From: Amanita rubescens
Lineage: Eukaryota; Basidiomycota; Agaricomycetes; Agaricales; Amanitaceae
Reading direction: 5' to 3'
Assembly (NCBI GenBank): GCA_015039365.1
Contig: WION01000161.1
Location: forward strand, 53,481 to 117,480
Length of the DNA stretch: 64,000 nt
In this document: in pieces, positions 24,236 to 36,290 of the stretch
Layout: every line of letters begins with the position of its first letter
How positions within the stretch are numbered: position 1 is the first letter of the stretch
Program-made: the position numbers and the translations under genes
Notes under the pieces: model-generated
What the model was told of the DNA's origin: nothing
The model's input: only the letters and a program-made list of their open reading frames with translations
The model's database searches: none

Positions 24236-27200
24236 GGGCGTAATAGAAGAATGGCTACGCGATTTCTCAGCGAACGCCGGGCGATACAACTAGAGGGCAC
24301 GCGAGCAGGGCTCAAGCGTATATATCTCGATAACAGGTTTTGGCTGGGGGGCGGGGGAATAGGAAGCCGGCAAGGGTCGCGAGAGCTGGAAGGGGGGATC
24401 GGTCAGCGGTGAATAAAAAGTTGAAAGAGACATTACTCCAGGCGTTATCCTTGCTGCGGCGGGGGAACGAGCGGGGAGGAGGAGGAGGAATCCTAGAGAG
24501 GATCAAAGGACCATACGAGGAGGGCTGAACGGGCACTCATTTCCGGATATTTCTCCTATTATATTATCTTGATTCTAATTCAGTTTATTACTAATCATCA
24601 ATCACTCAGCTTTATCCCCGCTAAGGAGGTACATCTTTCGTTTCAACTTTCGTTAGTCTCTTTCCCTCCGACCTCGTGTTGTGCCTGGTGCAAATCTCCA
24701 TAATCACCGTCAAGTGGGTTCACCCTATTTTGTAGCTGCGGTCCCTGTCCTCTCCGAAGTTGGTATGTATTTACAGCTCAACCTGATCCGGGATGCCCTA
24801 TCAACTCACGATACGACCTTCTCAGAAGACTGCGCTTTACAAATCCTTCGCTAGCTGCCAGGAGTCACCAGACTCACCACTGGACTGACAAAGCATCACA
24901 ATCGCTGACAGTATCAATCCTTTGTTGGCCGCAAATCACGCGCTACAGGAGGGAGACTACAATCGGACATTTCCGTTGGAATCGACCCTCCGAATATAAG
25001 TTCTATGAGAACATATTAAAGGCACGACCATGACAAACCGTATATATTTCCCCCGTTCGCGGGAGAACAGGCGCCAAAATAGCCGGCGGTTGCAACCGTG
25101 TCACAGCTCTGGCAGCCTTAAACGGTCTGGCATCTTCATAATCACGCCCGACTTCTGCGCCATAGAGCCGTTCTTTCCCCACTCTCCTCCGTCTTTTCTA
25201 ACTACTCACGCGAGCAGGTCGGCGTTCGGATGCTATTTTGAGCATTACTAGCAGCTCAATTCAACGCTCGATGTAAGTGCTCTGGAATTGGTTTATAATT
25301 TCATTTCTCAAATGTCCACCGATCAGACAGTACTTTAATGGTGCCAATGTCCTATCACCCCTGTAACAATGAATCGATGACGCTCACCTTAACGTTCACC
25401 TTACTGAATGCGCAGTTGTCACGTCTATCGTCCAGACACCGGTTCGAAAATAGGATTCATTCCCATCTCCATATTCCGGTATCCAGAGATTCCCGTTTCC
25501 GAAGGCTTTGGCAGTCATATTTACGTGCCCGAATGCATCTTTTCAAGTTATCTTACTGGCAGCTGCGCTCCAAGCACGCAATCCTATTCAGTCTCGTAGA
25601 CGTTCCTCTGTTGCGCCACCGGCATCCGCGTGAAAAAAGAAAAAAAAAAGTCGTTGGTGACGTCTTGTGATAAGCTTTGACGTAGCAAAGGCGGTACGTA
25701 CACCGTGCCCTGTTTGGGATCTTGGTTCCGTTAACCGGTCTATACAGCGTTTCTTTGCTTGTTCTCCGTCGTTTGACACCCCAGTACACTCTATTCCTGT
25801 TCCAATCCCAGTCCCAAGAGCCGAGGAGAACAAGCTCAAGCCTCTCAAAGCGAAGCGAGGCGATGCAATCACATCATCAAAGATCCGTCCGTCCGCCCAA
25901 GAGTCGAGACTCGCTACAGCAATAGCAAAACCATTTACGGTGGTTCTACCATAACCCGTGCTTGTTATCCGTCATGCCCCGAACCCCGAACCCCTTGGTC
26001 CTGAAATCGAAAGGGACGATCAACACCTAATGTTGGACCTTGTCTGGCAGCCCTTTCTTAGCGTAAAGCTATGGGGCCGCTTTTGCCCCGGCAGGTGCGG
26101 CTATAGTGGGAATGCTATGGTTTGTTACTTTTGAGGCAGGCAGGTCTTTCGGGCCGCACATAGGGGTACACGCTGGTTGGACCATGCACTAGCATGTCAT
26201 GCCTTACTATTATGAATCGAGCCATAAAGAAGTAACATACACGCAACGACGTGCAGGGATGTGCTAGTGGTACGTACGGAATGGTTTTCGGTTCCGTGTT
26301 TTGAGACATTCATTCCTCAGACTTTGACAAGGTTAGAGTTTGGATGCGTTACGCGGCTGCTGAACACCATTTTTGGTAGCTGTTTGATGAGATTTGGAAC
26401 GACGGTTGTTGTTGGAGTGAAAGTTGACAGATAGATTGATTACAACAAGACGTGCCAAGCTTACTCACAGTCAGGTGGCAACTATAGCCGATGTATTACC
26501 GGTACGTGGGGATAGAGGCATGTTATATATTTGTATACGAAAACAGTCGCTGTACTATTGTTGAGCAAAAGGCTTGAGACATCTGATGTAGAAAGAAACA
26601 TCGCTTGTTAAGCGATAAGCGAGTTTAGACGTGTTACCGGGGTACGTGAGTGAATATGTAAATTAGGGGAGACTTGTACCCCTTGATCAAATGATTAACG
26701 GTATTTTAGACGTTGTCAGAGATGCAAGCACCAGGTATTGTTGTCGCAGGCTAGGCACCGCGAACGAAACAAACGCGTCTCAGCCTAAGTACATCGATCA
26801 AGTTCCAAAGACCGCGCCCTCGCTCGTAAGCATTATCATCAAAAAAGTCAACACCGCATCCAGGGATCCAAACTTTGAACGCCACTTACGCTGTAAGAGC
26901 CCTATAAGGAGTAACTTTTTTCATGAAGGACCTAGGTCAATTTCTTGCAGGCTATTCTTGTGCCACTCCGCTGCTCCGATTTCCGATAGGCTCGGCGGAA
27001 TGTTGCATCCAATCGCCAAGAGTTTACAGGGAGGGAAAGCGCCACAGCGGACGGGGAGAGTAGATAATATTAGCAAGGCTTATTCTGAATGTTGAGTAAA
27101 GGGGCGACCACTGTCATTGCGCAGCAAGGGGGGAGAAGAGAACCGTCGTCCTTCAGATTTGTTAGACGTTGACGTTGTTGATCATCACCCCGTACTCCTC

Positions 27201-27743
27201 GATCTAGCGACGTAGTCCGTTCCAAGGGGGTTCAACGAGGGTGTTTATATATGATCTCGGTTCCCAAATAGTCACAACAATAACACCGTACGTTTGCGTT
27301 TGTCCCCTATCACCTAAGTACTTAGCCGTGTTATCAATATCATTTCATCGATGATGATGGCTTGGCGCCTCGGATATTATTTTTATTCGGCGCATTGATT
27401 TCAGATATACAATGATAGAAAAGATGGTGGGTGGAACGTACAGTGATTCGGACGTTTTGCAAGGTGAGTAAATATTTCTCATCGCGGAATGGAATTTATC
27501 GAGAAAATAGGTGCCTATTAACGGTTCGTGAGGATCGGAAAAGCGCAGAGTTGTGCATCACATCACTCGAAAAGATATGCCGACTGATTCGCAAGGCCAT
27601 TCAAAAATTGGAGTTCAAAGGTTCTAGCGGAAGAAAAAGTTGAGCCTGAGTGATCGCGATGCGAGTTGTGGTCGCAAACATAGACAAATAAGAAATTCGT
27701 TCCCTGAGCTTTTCCACGACAGTTTCGCTACGACTCATTCACA
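24236..27743. other. Long intergenic region upstream of bHLH and BUGZ genes
   Basis: About 3.5 kb. The first 400 bp are probably the 5' untranslated region and promoter of the bHLH gene, including pyrimidine-rich tracts on its strand. The 134-codon plus-strand frame at 26691-27095 has no homologue I recognise and no intron signals. No repeats or RNA genes were recognised. Confidence 0.3.
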
Positions 27744-29120
27744 ATGGGCAAGAAGAAGAATAAGCAGGTCAGTATATCTTTGGTTAAAATGGTTCTCTTA
27801 CTCATATATGCTAGATTTTACGACCCTGGTGTTGGTACTGCGAGAGGGAGTTTGAGGATGAAAAGGGTGCGTATCGTTGCGTCTTGTGATATGATACCCT
27901 CTGAGCTTTCCTCAGTGCTTATGCAGCATCAAAAGGCGAAACATTTCAAATGTAGTATGTGTCCCAGGAGGTTGAATACCGCCGGTGGTCTGGCGGTCCA
28001 CATCCAACAAGTACACAAATTGGAGCCAGAAAAGTACGTCGTGATTCACTCACGTTTTCTTGGTACCAACGCGCATATATATAGCCTACCGCGCATCGAA
28101 AATGCGTTACCTGGTCGTGATGGTTATGAAGTTGAGATCTTTGGGATGGTGGGGATCCCCGCACCTGATGTCGCGGATTACAAGCGTCGCAAGGAAATCG
28201 AATTAGGCTTATCTGCCGGATCGATCTCGCAACCTCCTCAGAAGAAGACGAAAATCGAGAACAAAGTATATTCAGAAGAAGAATTGAAGGCGCAATTGGA
28301 AGTCCACAAAGCGCTGATGGGGGTGTCGACCGGCCCGGAGAACCCTCCACCCAGCGAGTCAAGCGCTGTGTACAATGCAGCGCCCCAGGCGTACGCGGCG
28401 CCTCCTGTACCAGCGTCCGGTATGCCGCCTCCGGGTGTCGCCCCGCCCATGCCCATGGGCGCTAGTCCATTCCCCCCTGGAGCAACACCTCCAATCCCTC
28501 CTGGTATATCACCACCACCTGGGGCGATGCCTCCTTTCCCGCCTCAGGCACCTGGAATGCCCCCTGGGTAGGTCATTTACTGCGTTGACAAAGCTCTTCG
28601 TCTAATCATGTCCAACTAGTCCCCCAATGCCTGGGTATCATATGCCACCGGGTTTTCCACCAGGTGGACCACATATCCCTCCTCCTGGTCTCGGACACCC
28701 TCCCGCACCTCCAGGATGGGGGCCTCCTGCCGGCTCTGGTGGACCCGGGTTTACCCCGCCGCCTCCTAGATTGCCCGTAGCACAGCCACCTCAATTCGTA
28801 CCTGCCTTGCACCAGCAATCACCCCTGCCCACACCATCGGATGCTATTGCTCCACCTAAACCCTCTCAGCCGACGCTCCCCAATCATGTGGTTGCCCAAA
28901 TTAACCCAGAATTCAAGAAGCCTACTGATCTTAAATACAAAGACGCCAATTTCGCTCCCGTAAGTAACGACAATCTTTCCGTTGCATCTTACTGATCTCT
29001 CCGTAGGAAGAACATCGGGCCTTGCACTCCAAGTATTCTTATTCCAAGATTACAGATAGTGCGGCACCAGCTGAGGAATCGAGAGGGAAGAAGAGAGCTA
29101 GGGCGGAGGACTTTTTGTGA
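27744..29120 (+). CDS. BUGZ/ZNF207-like zinc finger protein
   Basis: Homologue of the BUB3-interacting, microtubule-associated protein BUGZ (ZNF207), which in animals stabilises BUB3 and helps kinetochore and spindle assembly. The first exon is only 24 nt (MGKKKNKQ, 27744-27767); splicing then gives RPWCWYCEREFEDEK-VLMQHQKAKH, the first C2H2 finger, and FKCSMCPRRL...GLAVHIQQVH, the second. The family motif IENALPGRDGYEVEIFGMVG follows, just as in ZNF207. The remainder is a long Pro/Gly/Met-rich region like the phase-separating part of animal BUGZ. A further intron (about 28568-28619) and one near 28960 lead to EEHRALHSKYSY, which may correspond to the GLEBS BUB3-binding motif, and the end RARAEDFL. 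Zinc-finger identity is firm; the GLEBS call is tentative. Confidence 0.88.
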
Positions 29121-31595
29121 GATGTGTGCGTCGCGATGGTGATGAGTTTCGCCGTCTCTTTTGACACATTTTATTGCTTAGAGTTTTCATGATTCATTAC
29201 ATGTGGCAAGCTTGGAAGATCGAGATGCACCATCAGTCCGTCCCCGTCCAGGCTTTGCTTGATATGACTTTTACTCATCATTCCTCTTCGTATACATCAT
29301 CAGTCCTTCAGGCCGGTGAAGCGGTAGGCTTTCTTGCATCCACATAGCCCACTCATTAGCTGGCCCCATTCCGAAGCGTATAGTTACTGTATGTGTCTCC
29401 TCGTTTTTTTTTTGTCATAATGTGTATTACGGTCGGTCGATTCCTTTTCTTTTCTTTTTTAATTTATGATCGCCAAATTTTAAAACACGAAGAAGGTTTG
29501 TATCTCTAAGACATATTTTGAGTTGACGAAACAGTGAATCGTCCACGAAAGCAGTTGTTTTGACCTTCCTTTTTTATATTTGCGTGAGCCCATTTCTATT
29601 GCATATGACTTGATAGAACAGCGCAAGCGTGGGATTTGGAAATGGCAGAGCCCAATGTCAATGTTCAATGTGCATCGACGGTTCGTCGTTGCTGTGAGTC
29701 TAAATTGTATGCGACTGAGGCTTCTGTTGACAGGTTTCACGAGAACGTGTACATAGCAATGGTGAATTATGTATCCTACGTAGCACAAGGCGTGAATATA
29801 TTCCGTTTAATAACAAGCTGCATTTGGCTATGCACAATTGTGTGAGTAAAATGCAGTGCATGAAAATGATTTGCAACACCCGTGCTAATATACGAGGATA
29901 TGTGCCCTGTAGGCTGTGAAGTCCACTGCCCACGGCTAGCATTTCCGTCATCCTTGAAAGAGGAAAGGTATCTTGTCGTGGATTTCCAATCCGGACGCTC
30001 TCTGTAAACCATTTTGACTGTTCTATCGCCAATCGCCCAATATGACTATGCTTGAAGAAGGCAGATTGGTCATTAGACGGTATGAGATTGTGATATTCGG
30101 ATGCGGCATTTCGTAGTACGTGTCCAAGTATCGTGTGCTGTACCAAGACATTGGATATTACGGGTGGCGTAAATGCTAGTTTCTGTGGTGGGTACTGAGA
30201 CTGGCTTTGCAAACCATGATCATTTCGGGTAATGGCGTCGCCGACAAGGTGAACTTGAGAAGTGGGCCACCGCATCGTGTGGCATGGTCCGAGGCCACAC
30301 TCACGTGCACTGCCTTACAATATGTCCATAATATATGTTAAGAAATGCAATAATATATGTATGCTCAGCAACTGTGTGGAGATTGTATCAGGAATGCCTG
30401 AAACAATGCTTGGTATTCGAGTACCTTCAACTGCTAACAAGATCGACTAGATCATATTCCAACGCCACGGACTCTGAAATTCCAGCAAGAAGAGACACTC
30501 CGAGTTGGGGAGTCAGGTGATACACTCAAGGTCGAACCACTGCATGCGCTACGAGCTCAAGGGAAGGCGAGGGCAATGTAGCAGGCACTGCGATCCGAAC
30601 CCCGGTGTCGGTCTTGACTCTTGAGACAAAGAGAGTTGATTTGTCGGCAGACATTACTCATCGTCGCCGAAAGCCGTGCAACGCTCATCACCGGAAGGCA
30701 GGGGCAAATGCACAAGTCGGGCTTTTCACCTAGAGGAAGACGGTCATCATGAGTTTCGGATAGAGGAATATGTTGGGTCTCACCGTTAGAGGAGAAGAGC
30801 GTCGAGCTGGAGAAGGTCTCGTTTCGGGCCTCGTCGCGATTTAGGTCATGTCGATTCTGAATGGTGGCCGGCCCAACATGTACACGGCTGCTGGGGGGAC
30901 CAGCCACCAGGAGTACTTCGAATGGTGAGCGCAAATGTGTGGTGTCCCACTACGTCATGCAACGAGTCTCGGATCCAGCCGTCTTGTAACCTTGTTAAAA
31001 GACAGCGAGATGCAGTGCTGGAGTAAAGAATCTGAAACAAGGAAAGCGTTAAGCGACCTTTGAAAGAGCTAGACGAAACGGCATCTCCGAGTCTTTGGGC
31101 GAAGCGTCGATTACGAGCTATTCCGGTCAGCAGGAGGGCGAGCGAGTGAGTTAACAGCGTGAGTCACGGCGAGCTTGTGTTGGTCATGCGACTCGTCTTG
31201 TTCAAGCGTGCAGAAATAGTCGGCAGAGAGATGAGTGTTTTAGCTGCATGAGGTGCACCGAGTAGCGTCGTCGGTCTACTGCTGAGGCCCGAACAAAGTC
31301 AACGGGGAAGGTCAATTTTATCGTCGTGTCTATCGTTTTCAGGTTGGTCCTTCATCGCAGCTCGTAGCTGTCATAGAATGTGCCCGTCGCATAGAAGTAA
31401 AAGGAATCATTCGCAGCGTGCGTATGTCTTGCGTCTGGCTGGGATGTTCTTCACTGGAAAATGCTGTTCGCACTGTCTCGCGTTTTCCCGGTGTAAATCC
31501 CGGACCTTGTTAGCATGCCTGGCGTTAGGAGATGGATGTCACATAGGGCTGGAAAACGTTGCCAGTATATATCGTGTGCTGCTTGAATGTCTTGC
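29121..31595. other. Intergenic region without recognised genes
   Basis: About 2.5 kb. Frames of 190 codons (29700-30275, minus) and 125 codons (30557-30934, minus) are open but have no recognisable motif or splice pattern. I see no repeats or RNA genes here. Confidence 0.3.
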
Positions 31596-32722
31596 CTAAC
31601 GGTAATGCCCACTAACCTTTGAGAACATTGGATGAAGGTTTCTATATCTGCGCAAAGACATTATGCATTTTTCTGCGGCCTCGACAGTTTCAAATCTAAA
31701 ATCCGCGTTTAAAAACGGAACCTCGAAACGTAAAGACACGTACAATACAAAACCGTAGCAGCTCTCGCTCTCCTTGACGTGTTGAGTAAATGTCCGGACA
31801 CTGCGAATGGCCCCAAAAAGCGCAGCAAGTGCATATAGTTGCTCTTCAGGAAAATGAGGAGGTAGGCCATTGATATAAATGTTAGGTGTCTTATGGGAGC
31901 TATCGATATTGATACAGTCGTTGAGATAAATATCTCGGGAGTTGGAACCACTCGGCAATGCTTTCCTCTAGAATGTTAGGTCGTCTCCTTGGGGACTACG
32001 ACAGGCTGCGAAGGAGTTGGCTTAGTAGGGGGACCTGGCGCTTCACTGTCAGAGGTGACGTCCAGGAGAGGGATGGTTTGCTGCAAGGGAGCTGGTGGCA
32101 ATTGAGGCAAAAGGATGTCATCCGATACATTAGCCGTCTTTTGCTGTTGTGTAACGGTAGGGGAGACATGAACGTCCTCAGGAACATGTTCAGAGTCGGG
32201 CACTGTTCATAAGGGTCAAGGAATTGTCGATATAGCGTTGAATATAAACAAACCTGTCGATGTATGCGCACTGGGCACAGCGTTTTCAAGACCAAGCAAA
32301 GACAAAAAGATCTCGACGTCGGAGGGCTTCGAGTCCTCCAACTCTCCGTCCTCTTGAGATCCAGAAGAGGGTTCCTTGCTAATGTGAGACGAGTCGCTCT
32401 TTGGACTCGTGACTTCAGTGGTACTAGGCGTGTCTGCAGTCAAAGACAAAGTGGTTGGAACCGCCGGTATGCATAGAGGAGAAAGTTCTGGGAGACGCGC
32501 AGGAGTAGCGAGTGATGACGGGTCCTTCTCGCGGACCACAGTGGGAGGCGTCGGTCAAACTAGAGCACGAGTGAAAGCTGCGTTTGATTGGAACGCAAGA
32601 GCCATCTGAGAAGCATGACAAGATAAAGATAGAGGAGCGACAACTTTGCTTGAGTGTGAGGCTGTAGAACAAGGCCGGGAGCCCGATACAGTGGTAGAAT
32701 TAGACAGCTGGTTGTTGGCCAT
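31596..32722 (-). pseudogene. Decayed RRM RNA-binding protein gene, 3' truncated
   Basis: From ATG 32722 (MANNQLSNS) the frame meets an in-frame TGA after TRALV, then continues as PTPPTVVREKD through a Ser/Thr/Pro-rich region. Introns at about 32204-32256 and 31966-32005 can be spliced in frame. One RNA-recognition motif follows: NIYINGLPPHFPEEQLYALA (RNP2), CYGFVL-FETVEAAEKC (RNP1, across an intron at about 31686-31740) and RRYRNLHPMFSK. Related agaric proteins, as I recall them, continue with a second RRM; here a GTTAGT donor follows the Lys codon and no further exon is found before 29 kb. The stop codon plus missing second half suggest a pseudogene, though an unusual short product is possible. 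Confidence 0.55.
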
Positions 32723-33987
32723 ATTAAAGAAGCGATTAATCAAATGCTAGAGGATGCAAGAGGCCGAAGCGGAGGCTTGGTAACGCGGACAGGCGATATT
32801 GCGTACAAGGACACATATATGATAGCGATAGCAATAAAATTAAGGGTAATAGCGGCGTCGGCTAGGGCGGGTAAAGGCTAGGACGGATAGTCGGTGGGAG
32901 GGAGGGGTTTCGTGCGGTGAGTACGAAAGTTGAGACAGGGTAGTCATGAAACATAGCTGGTCAGCACAATTGAATGGTTTAGATTGGGAACACATACCTT
33001 GTGTAGGTGTTATGTCGACACGAGAGAGCAGAAGAGAGTGACAGAGCTGAGGGAAGATTTGGGGAGGCAGAGGACACAGCAACTGACGGAATAATCCATA
33101 TCGGTCGCGTCTTCTTTATCACCGGGAATGTTGACATCTTTGTCTTCTTCGTCAGAGTGGAAATATCTGTATTGATAGGAATCGTCATCATCAACATCAC
33201 GAAAGTTCGAGACAGACTCTACATACTCGGTATCGTCTTGATCTTTTGTTAAATAGTTAAGAGGGTGTTGGTAAAGAGGCGTGACCTAGCACTTAGGTCT
33301 CATCCAAGAGGCGTAGTGTTGCGTCTCGCCGCACGACCTGTGTTATGTCTCGCGTCTGTCCGGGGATCCGCGGACGTTTGCCGGAAAATGTCGTTATGCC
33401 GGAAAATGCCGCGCGCACTAGCGTGTCTCGGGTCTCGCCGGCCAATTGGTCGGTTAAAGCCGCGTCAGCAAGATACCGAGTCCTTTCAGGCCTCGGAACA
33501 CCTGATCAATTGTGTCTTTGCTTGTGTTTTTCGCTCTCCTGTAATATTAGGCGACCGTTTCTTGTCCGGTTCGCAGATCTTGAAAGAACCATAGTGATGG
33601 CTCCTCTTCCTCCAATGATTCGTTATCTTTAGACCCAAGCAAACCGTCGGTTTTGTTGGTGAATACTATGTGGATGAAACCGAGATGTGACTACGCGTTG
33701 ACACGGGTCTGGAAGTTTCCGTCGTTCTAGTTGTAGACAACATTGAACCACGCTTCCCCACTGTTTTCAGCAAAAATCAGATCACGATCACGCCTTCCGC
33801 AGAAGAGGACGGACATTGACCTCTTTCCCGTCTATTATATCGGTGGCGTCCCTCACATTATAATTAAAAGAATGAAGAGAAGCAAGATCCATATAGGCTC
33901 TCTGTGGCTCGTTCATGACCTAGTTTTCGACACGAGACTCGTTAGCTCAACGGATCAGATCAAGTGAAAATAATTCTGGACGCCTAC
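32723..33987. other. Gene-poor region with short coding-like fragments
   Basis: On the minus strand at about 33103-33250 a frame encodes an acidic peptide (FRDVDDDDSYQYRYFHSDEE) that looks coding but cannot be joined to a gene. At about 33695-33800 the plus strand reads VDTGLEVSVVLVVDN before stops. Both may be relics. No complete gene is supported. Confidence 0.3.
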
Positions 33988-34790
33988 CTCGAACCCAATA
34001 ACTGAAAATCCAAAGCACAAACCGCTTCCACGCGCTTGTCGAACATATCCAAAAATGTGCCCTGCAGAAATTCCTGAATGGATATCTTCTTTCCAGCACT
34101 GTTCTTGACCCTCAGTTTGGGTGCAAACGTGTAACCACCCCCAGAAAAGTGTTCTTTTTGTTGAAAGGACAACGTCAAACTCGCGCGAAAAAACCCAACA
34201 GCACAACGAAATTACGTACGCCATCGTCGGCGCTGCCAACTTGGTATATCCCGTCGGCCACAGCCCGCGTTCAGTAGGATCTGTATGTGCCCACCTTTCC
34301 GCTGCCATTTAACCATGCAGCACCCGCCTCCTCTAAAGCATTTAGATCAAACCCTACATATTTGAGTGTCCACGCTGGAGCACCCGAGCCATCAGAGTAC
34401 CGTGACCAGACGTCTTGGTGCATTGAGACGAAGGTAACCATGCCATAAGACGGAAAGAAGGGAACGGATGTAGATCAAATATGAATGGTCGTACCGGCCA
34501 CTGTCTTGTTCAGTTGGTAAGTTGGTTTGAACAATAAGGAATGAACGCACAGTCCATTGTGCTCAATTGCTTCCCATGTGACGAGGAACCTTACTTTGGA
34601 ATATTGTAAACAGGGAGGGAAGCAACGATACAAGTACGTACAGAACGCGAGTCCCCGTCTTCGTAAATGAGAAAAATGATCGTGGGCCTCTTCAAGAGAA
34701 AAGGGACGTCCGACAAATGTCACTAACTGACGGTCATCTGGGAACGTCTCCGGGGTGTGGTTCACGGGCCTTGAAGAACGGCGTGAGGAT
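33988..34790 (-). pseudogene. Broken GH5 glucosylceramidase/sterylglucosidase-like gene
   Basis: Fragments match the fungal EGCrP family (glycoside hydrolase family 5), which removes glucose from glucosylceramide or ergosteryl glucoside. Visible blocks: FVGRPFSLEEAHDHFSHLRR, then over an intron VRFLVTWEAIEHNG, WSRYSDGSGAPAWTLKYVGF (34425-34340), and GYTFAPKLRVKNSAGKK leading to IQEFLQGTFLDMF. The frame then slips by one base just before VIGFE, where family members continue into NEPH with the acid/base Glu. The catalytic Glu region and all of the C-terminal half are absent, as is the N-terminal barrel start. The retained introns show that this is a copied or decayed gene, not a retrocopy. No active enzyme can be made. 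Confidence 0.65.
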
Positions 34791-35279
34791 CTCAAAGGAA
34801 ACAAAAGATCAATACTCACATTTTACAGCATCTAGATAGAAGAGTTCATCGTCATCTTCTCTCGACGTTCTGAGGACGAGAACTTCCTCATAACAGCTGT
34901 GTTACTGAACTAAATCCGAACGCACATCAGATGAACAGTGCCTTGAAAAACGCCCGAGTCGAATATGGTGGGTTGTATAACTTATATCCATTTGCATTGG
35001 AAGCGTTCAAAGGAAGGGGAGATGCTGTTGAATCGCCAGCGAGTCAGGGGCCAACTGCCCCATTGACTAGCAACAAGACTTACCTAATTTCCTCTTCTCT
35101 TCTTTCATTCGCTAGGCTGGGAAGTCAAAGATGTGATAAGGAGTCAGGACGGCGCGGACACTAGTCATGGTAGACGCTAAGTTGCATCAGCCTAGTACTA
35201 TAGAGCCAAACAATGCCTTACTTACATATGTAACCCCGCCCCCTTGCACACGTTCCCAACCGCCATCACCACAAGGTTT

Positions 35280-36064
35280 TAGAGAAGCTTACCAACGAGG
35301 AAGCCATCAACGTCGTACTCTACCGCTAGAGAGTGCATGAGAAACGTGTTATGAAAATGGGTTGGCCAAGGCATACCCCACACTGGTTCGTATGCAAATA
35401 ATGCAATATCGAAATTGCTTCAAAAATGTTTAGTTGGTAACCGTGCCAGTTTCAGGAATCGAGTTTCATCCAGCTCCAATCAGATTCTTTGGTGACCTTG
35501 ACGACGGCACGGAACTGCGCTTCAACGACTTGAGTAGTCCTACCCTCTTCACGCTCCTTCAAAATACAAAGGATGACTTTCAAGCCATTTGCGCGGACCT
35601 TCTGAGCAACGGTCTCCCAAGTTTCTCCAAAGTTCGTGCGCCGCTCAGCCTGACAGTGACCCTGATTTGCCAAATAGTCGAACGATCCCAAAATTGCCCA
35701 AGCGGTTGGCTTGGATCTCATCTCAACGTCTACCAATTGTTTTTGGACTGCAGATGTAAGTTAGTTTTACGATGATGAGGCGTCGCGATGAAGCACATGC
35801 CTGATCTCGCCAGCATAAGCACCGGATTCCTTGAAATGGCATACCGCGATATCTTTGCGTGCAAGTGTCTTTGTAGCTGATATATGTGTGGTAGGAGTAG
35901 TACGATGACGACCTCCGGAGAGGGGTGTGAGGTTTGATCTCCTTATGATAAGTGTTAGAGTAAAGATCGGCTTGGTTTGGATTCTTCACAAGAGATTCCA
36001 GGCCACTCTGAGTGGTCGGGTTCATCTTGAAGTTACCTCCGACGAAGAATTTGTGTGCCGCCAT
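35280..36064 (-). pseudogene. Decayed triosephosphate isomerase gene
   Basis: Pieces of TPI, the glycolytic enzyme interconverting DHAP and glyceraldehyde-3-phosphate, appear in order: KFFVGGNFKMN at the start (36064, catalytic Lys kept), AVCHFKESGAYAGEI, WAILG then GHCQAERRTNF (the GHSERR catalytic His motif with an insertion), NGLKVILCI, EREEGRTTQVVEAQ, AYEPVWGMPWP (catalytic Glu present but the following loop altered) and VDGFLVGKL. Between them are frame changes and stops: loop 2-3 residues are missing, and an in-frame stop follows WSWMKLDS before the YEPVW block. Introns are still visible, so it arose by DNA duplication or decay in place. A cell needs TPI, so a functional copy must exist elsewhere. 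Confidence 0.75.
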
Positions 36065-36290
36065 GATGGGTGGAGATGACGATAGGGGTTAGTTTCCTTT
36101 TTCGAGCATTTGCGTGATCGCCGATAATGAACACGCTTTCACCGGCTCTCCGACATCCTCGGATGACATCGCACTATCTGCCTAGCAATCAGTCGATCTA
36201 AGAGTATACATTGCCTCCAAAACCACATCAATCGTAGAGGAAGCCATTTCAAATTACTAAAATAGTTCATTTATGCCAAGTCGTTGACTT

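Noticed and set aside
26691..27095. 134-codon plus-strand frame
   Set aside because: No motif, no splice sites, and composition like the surrounding spacer.
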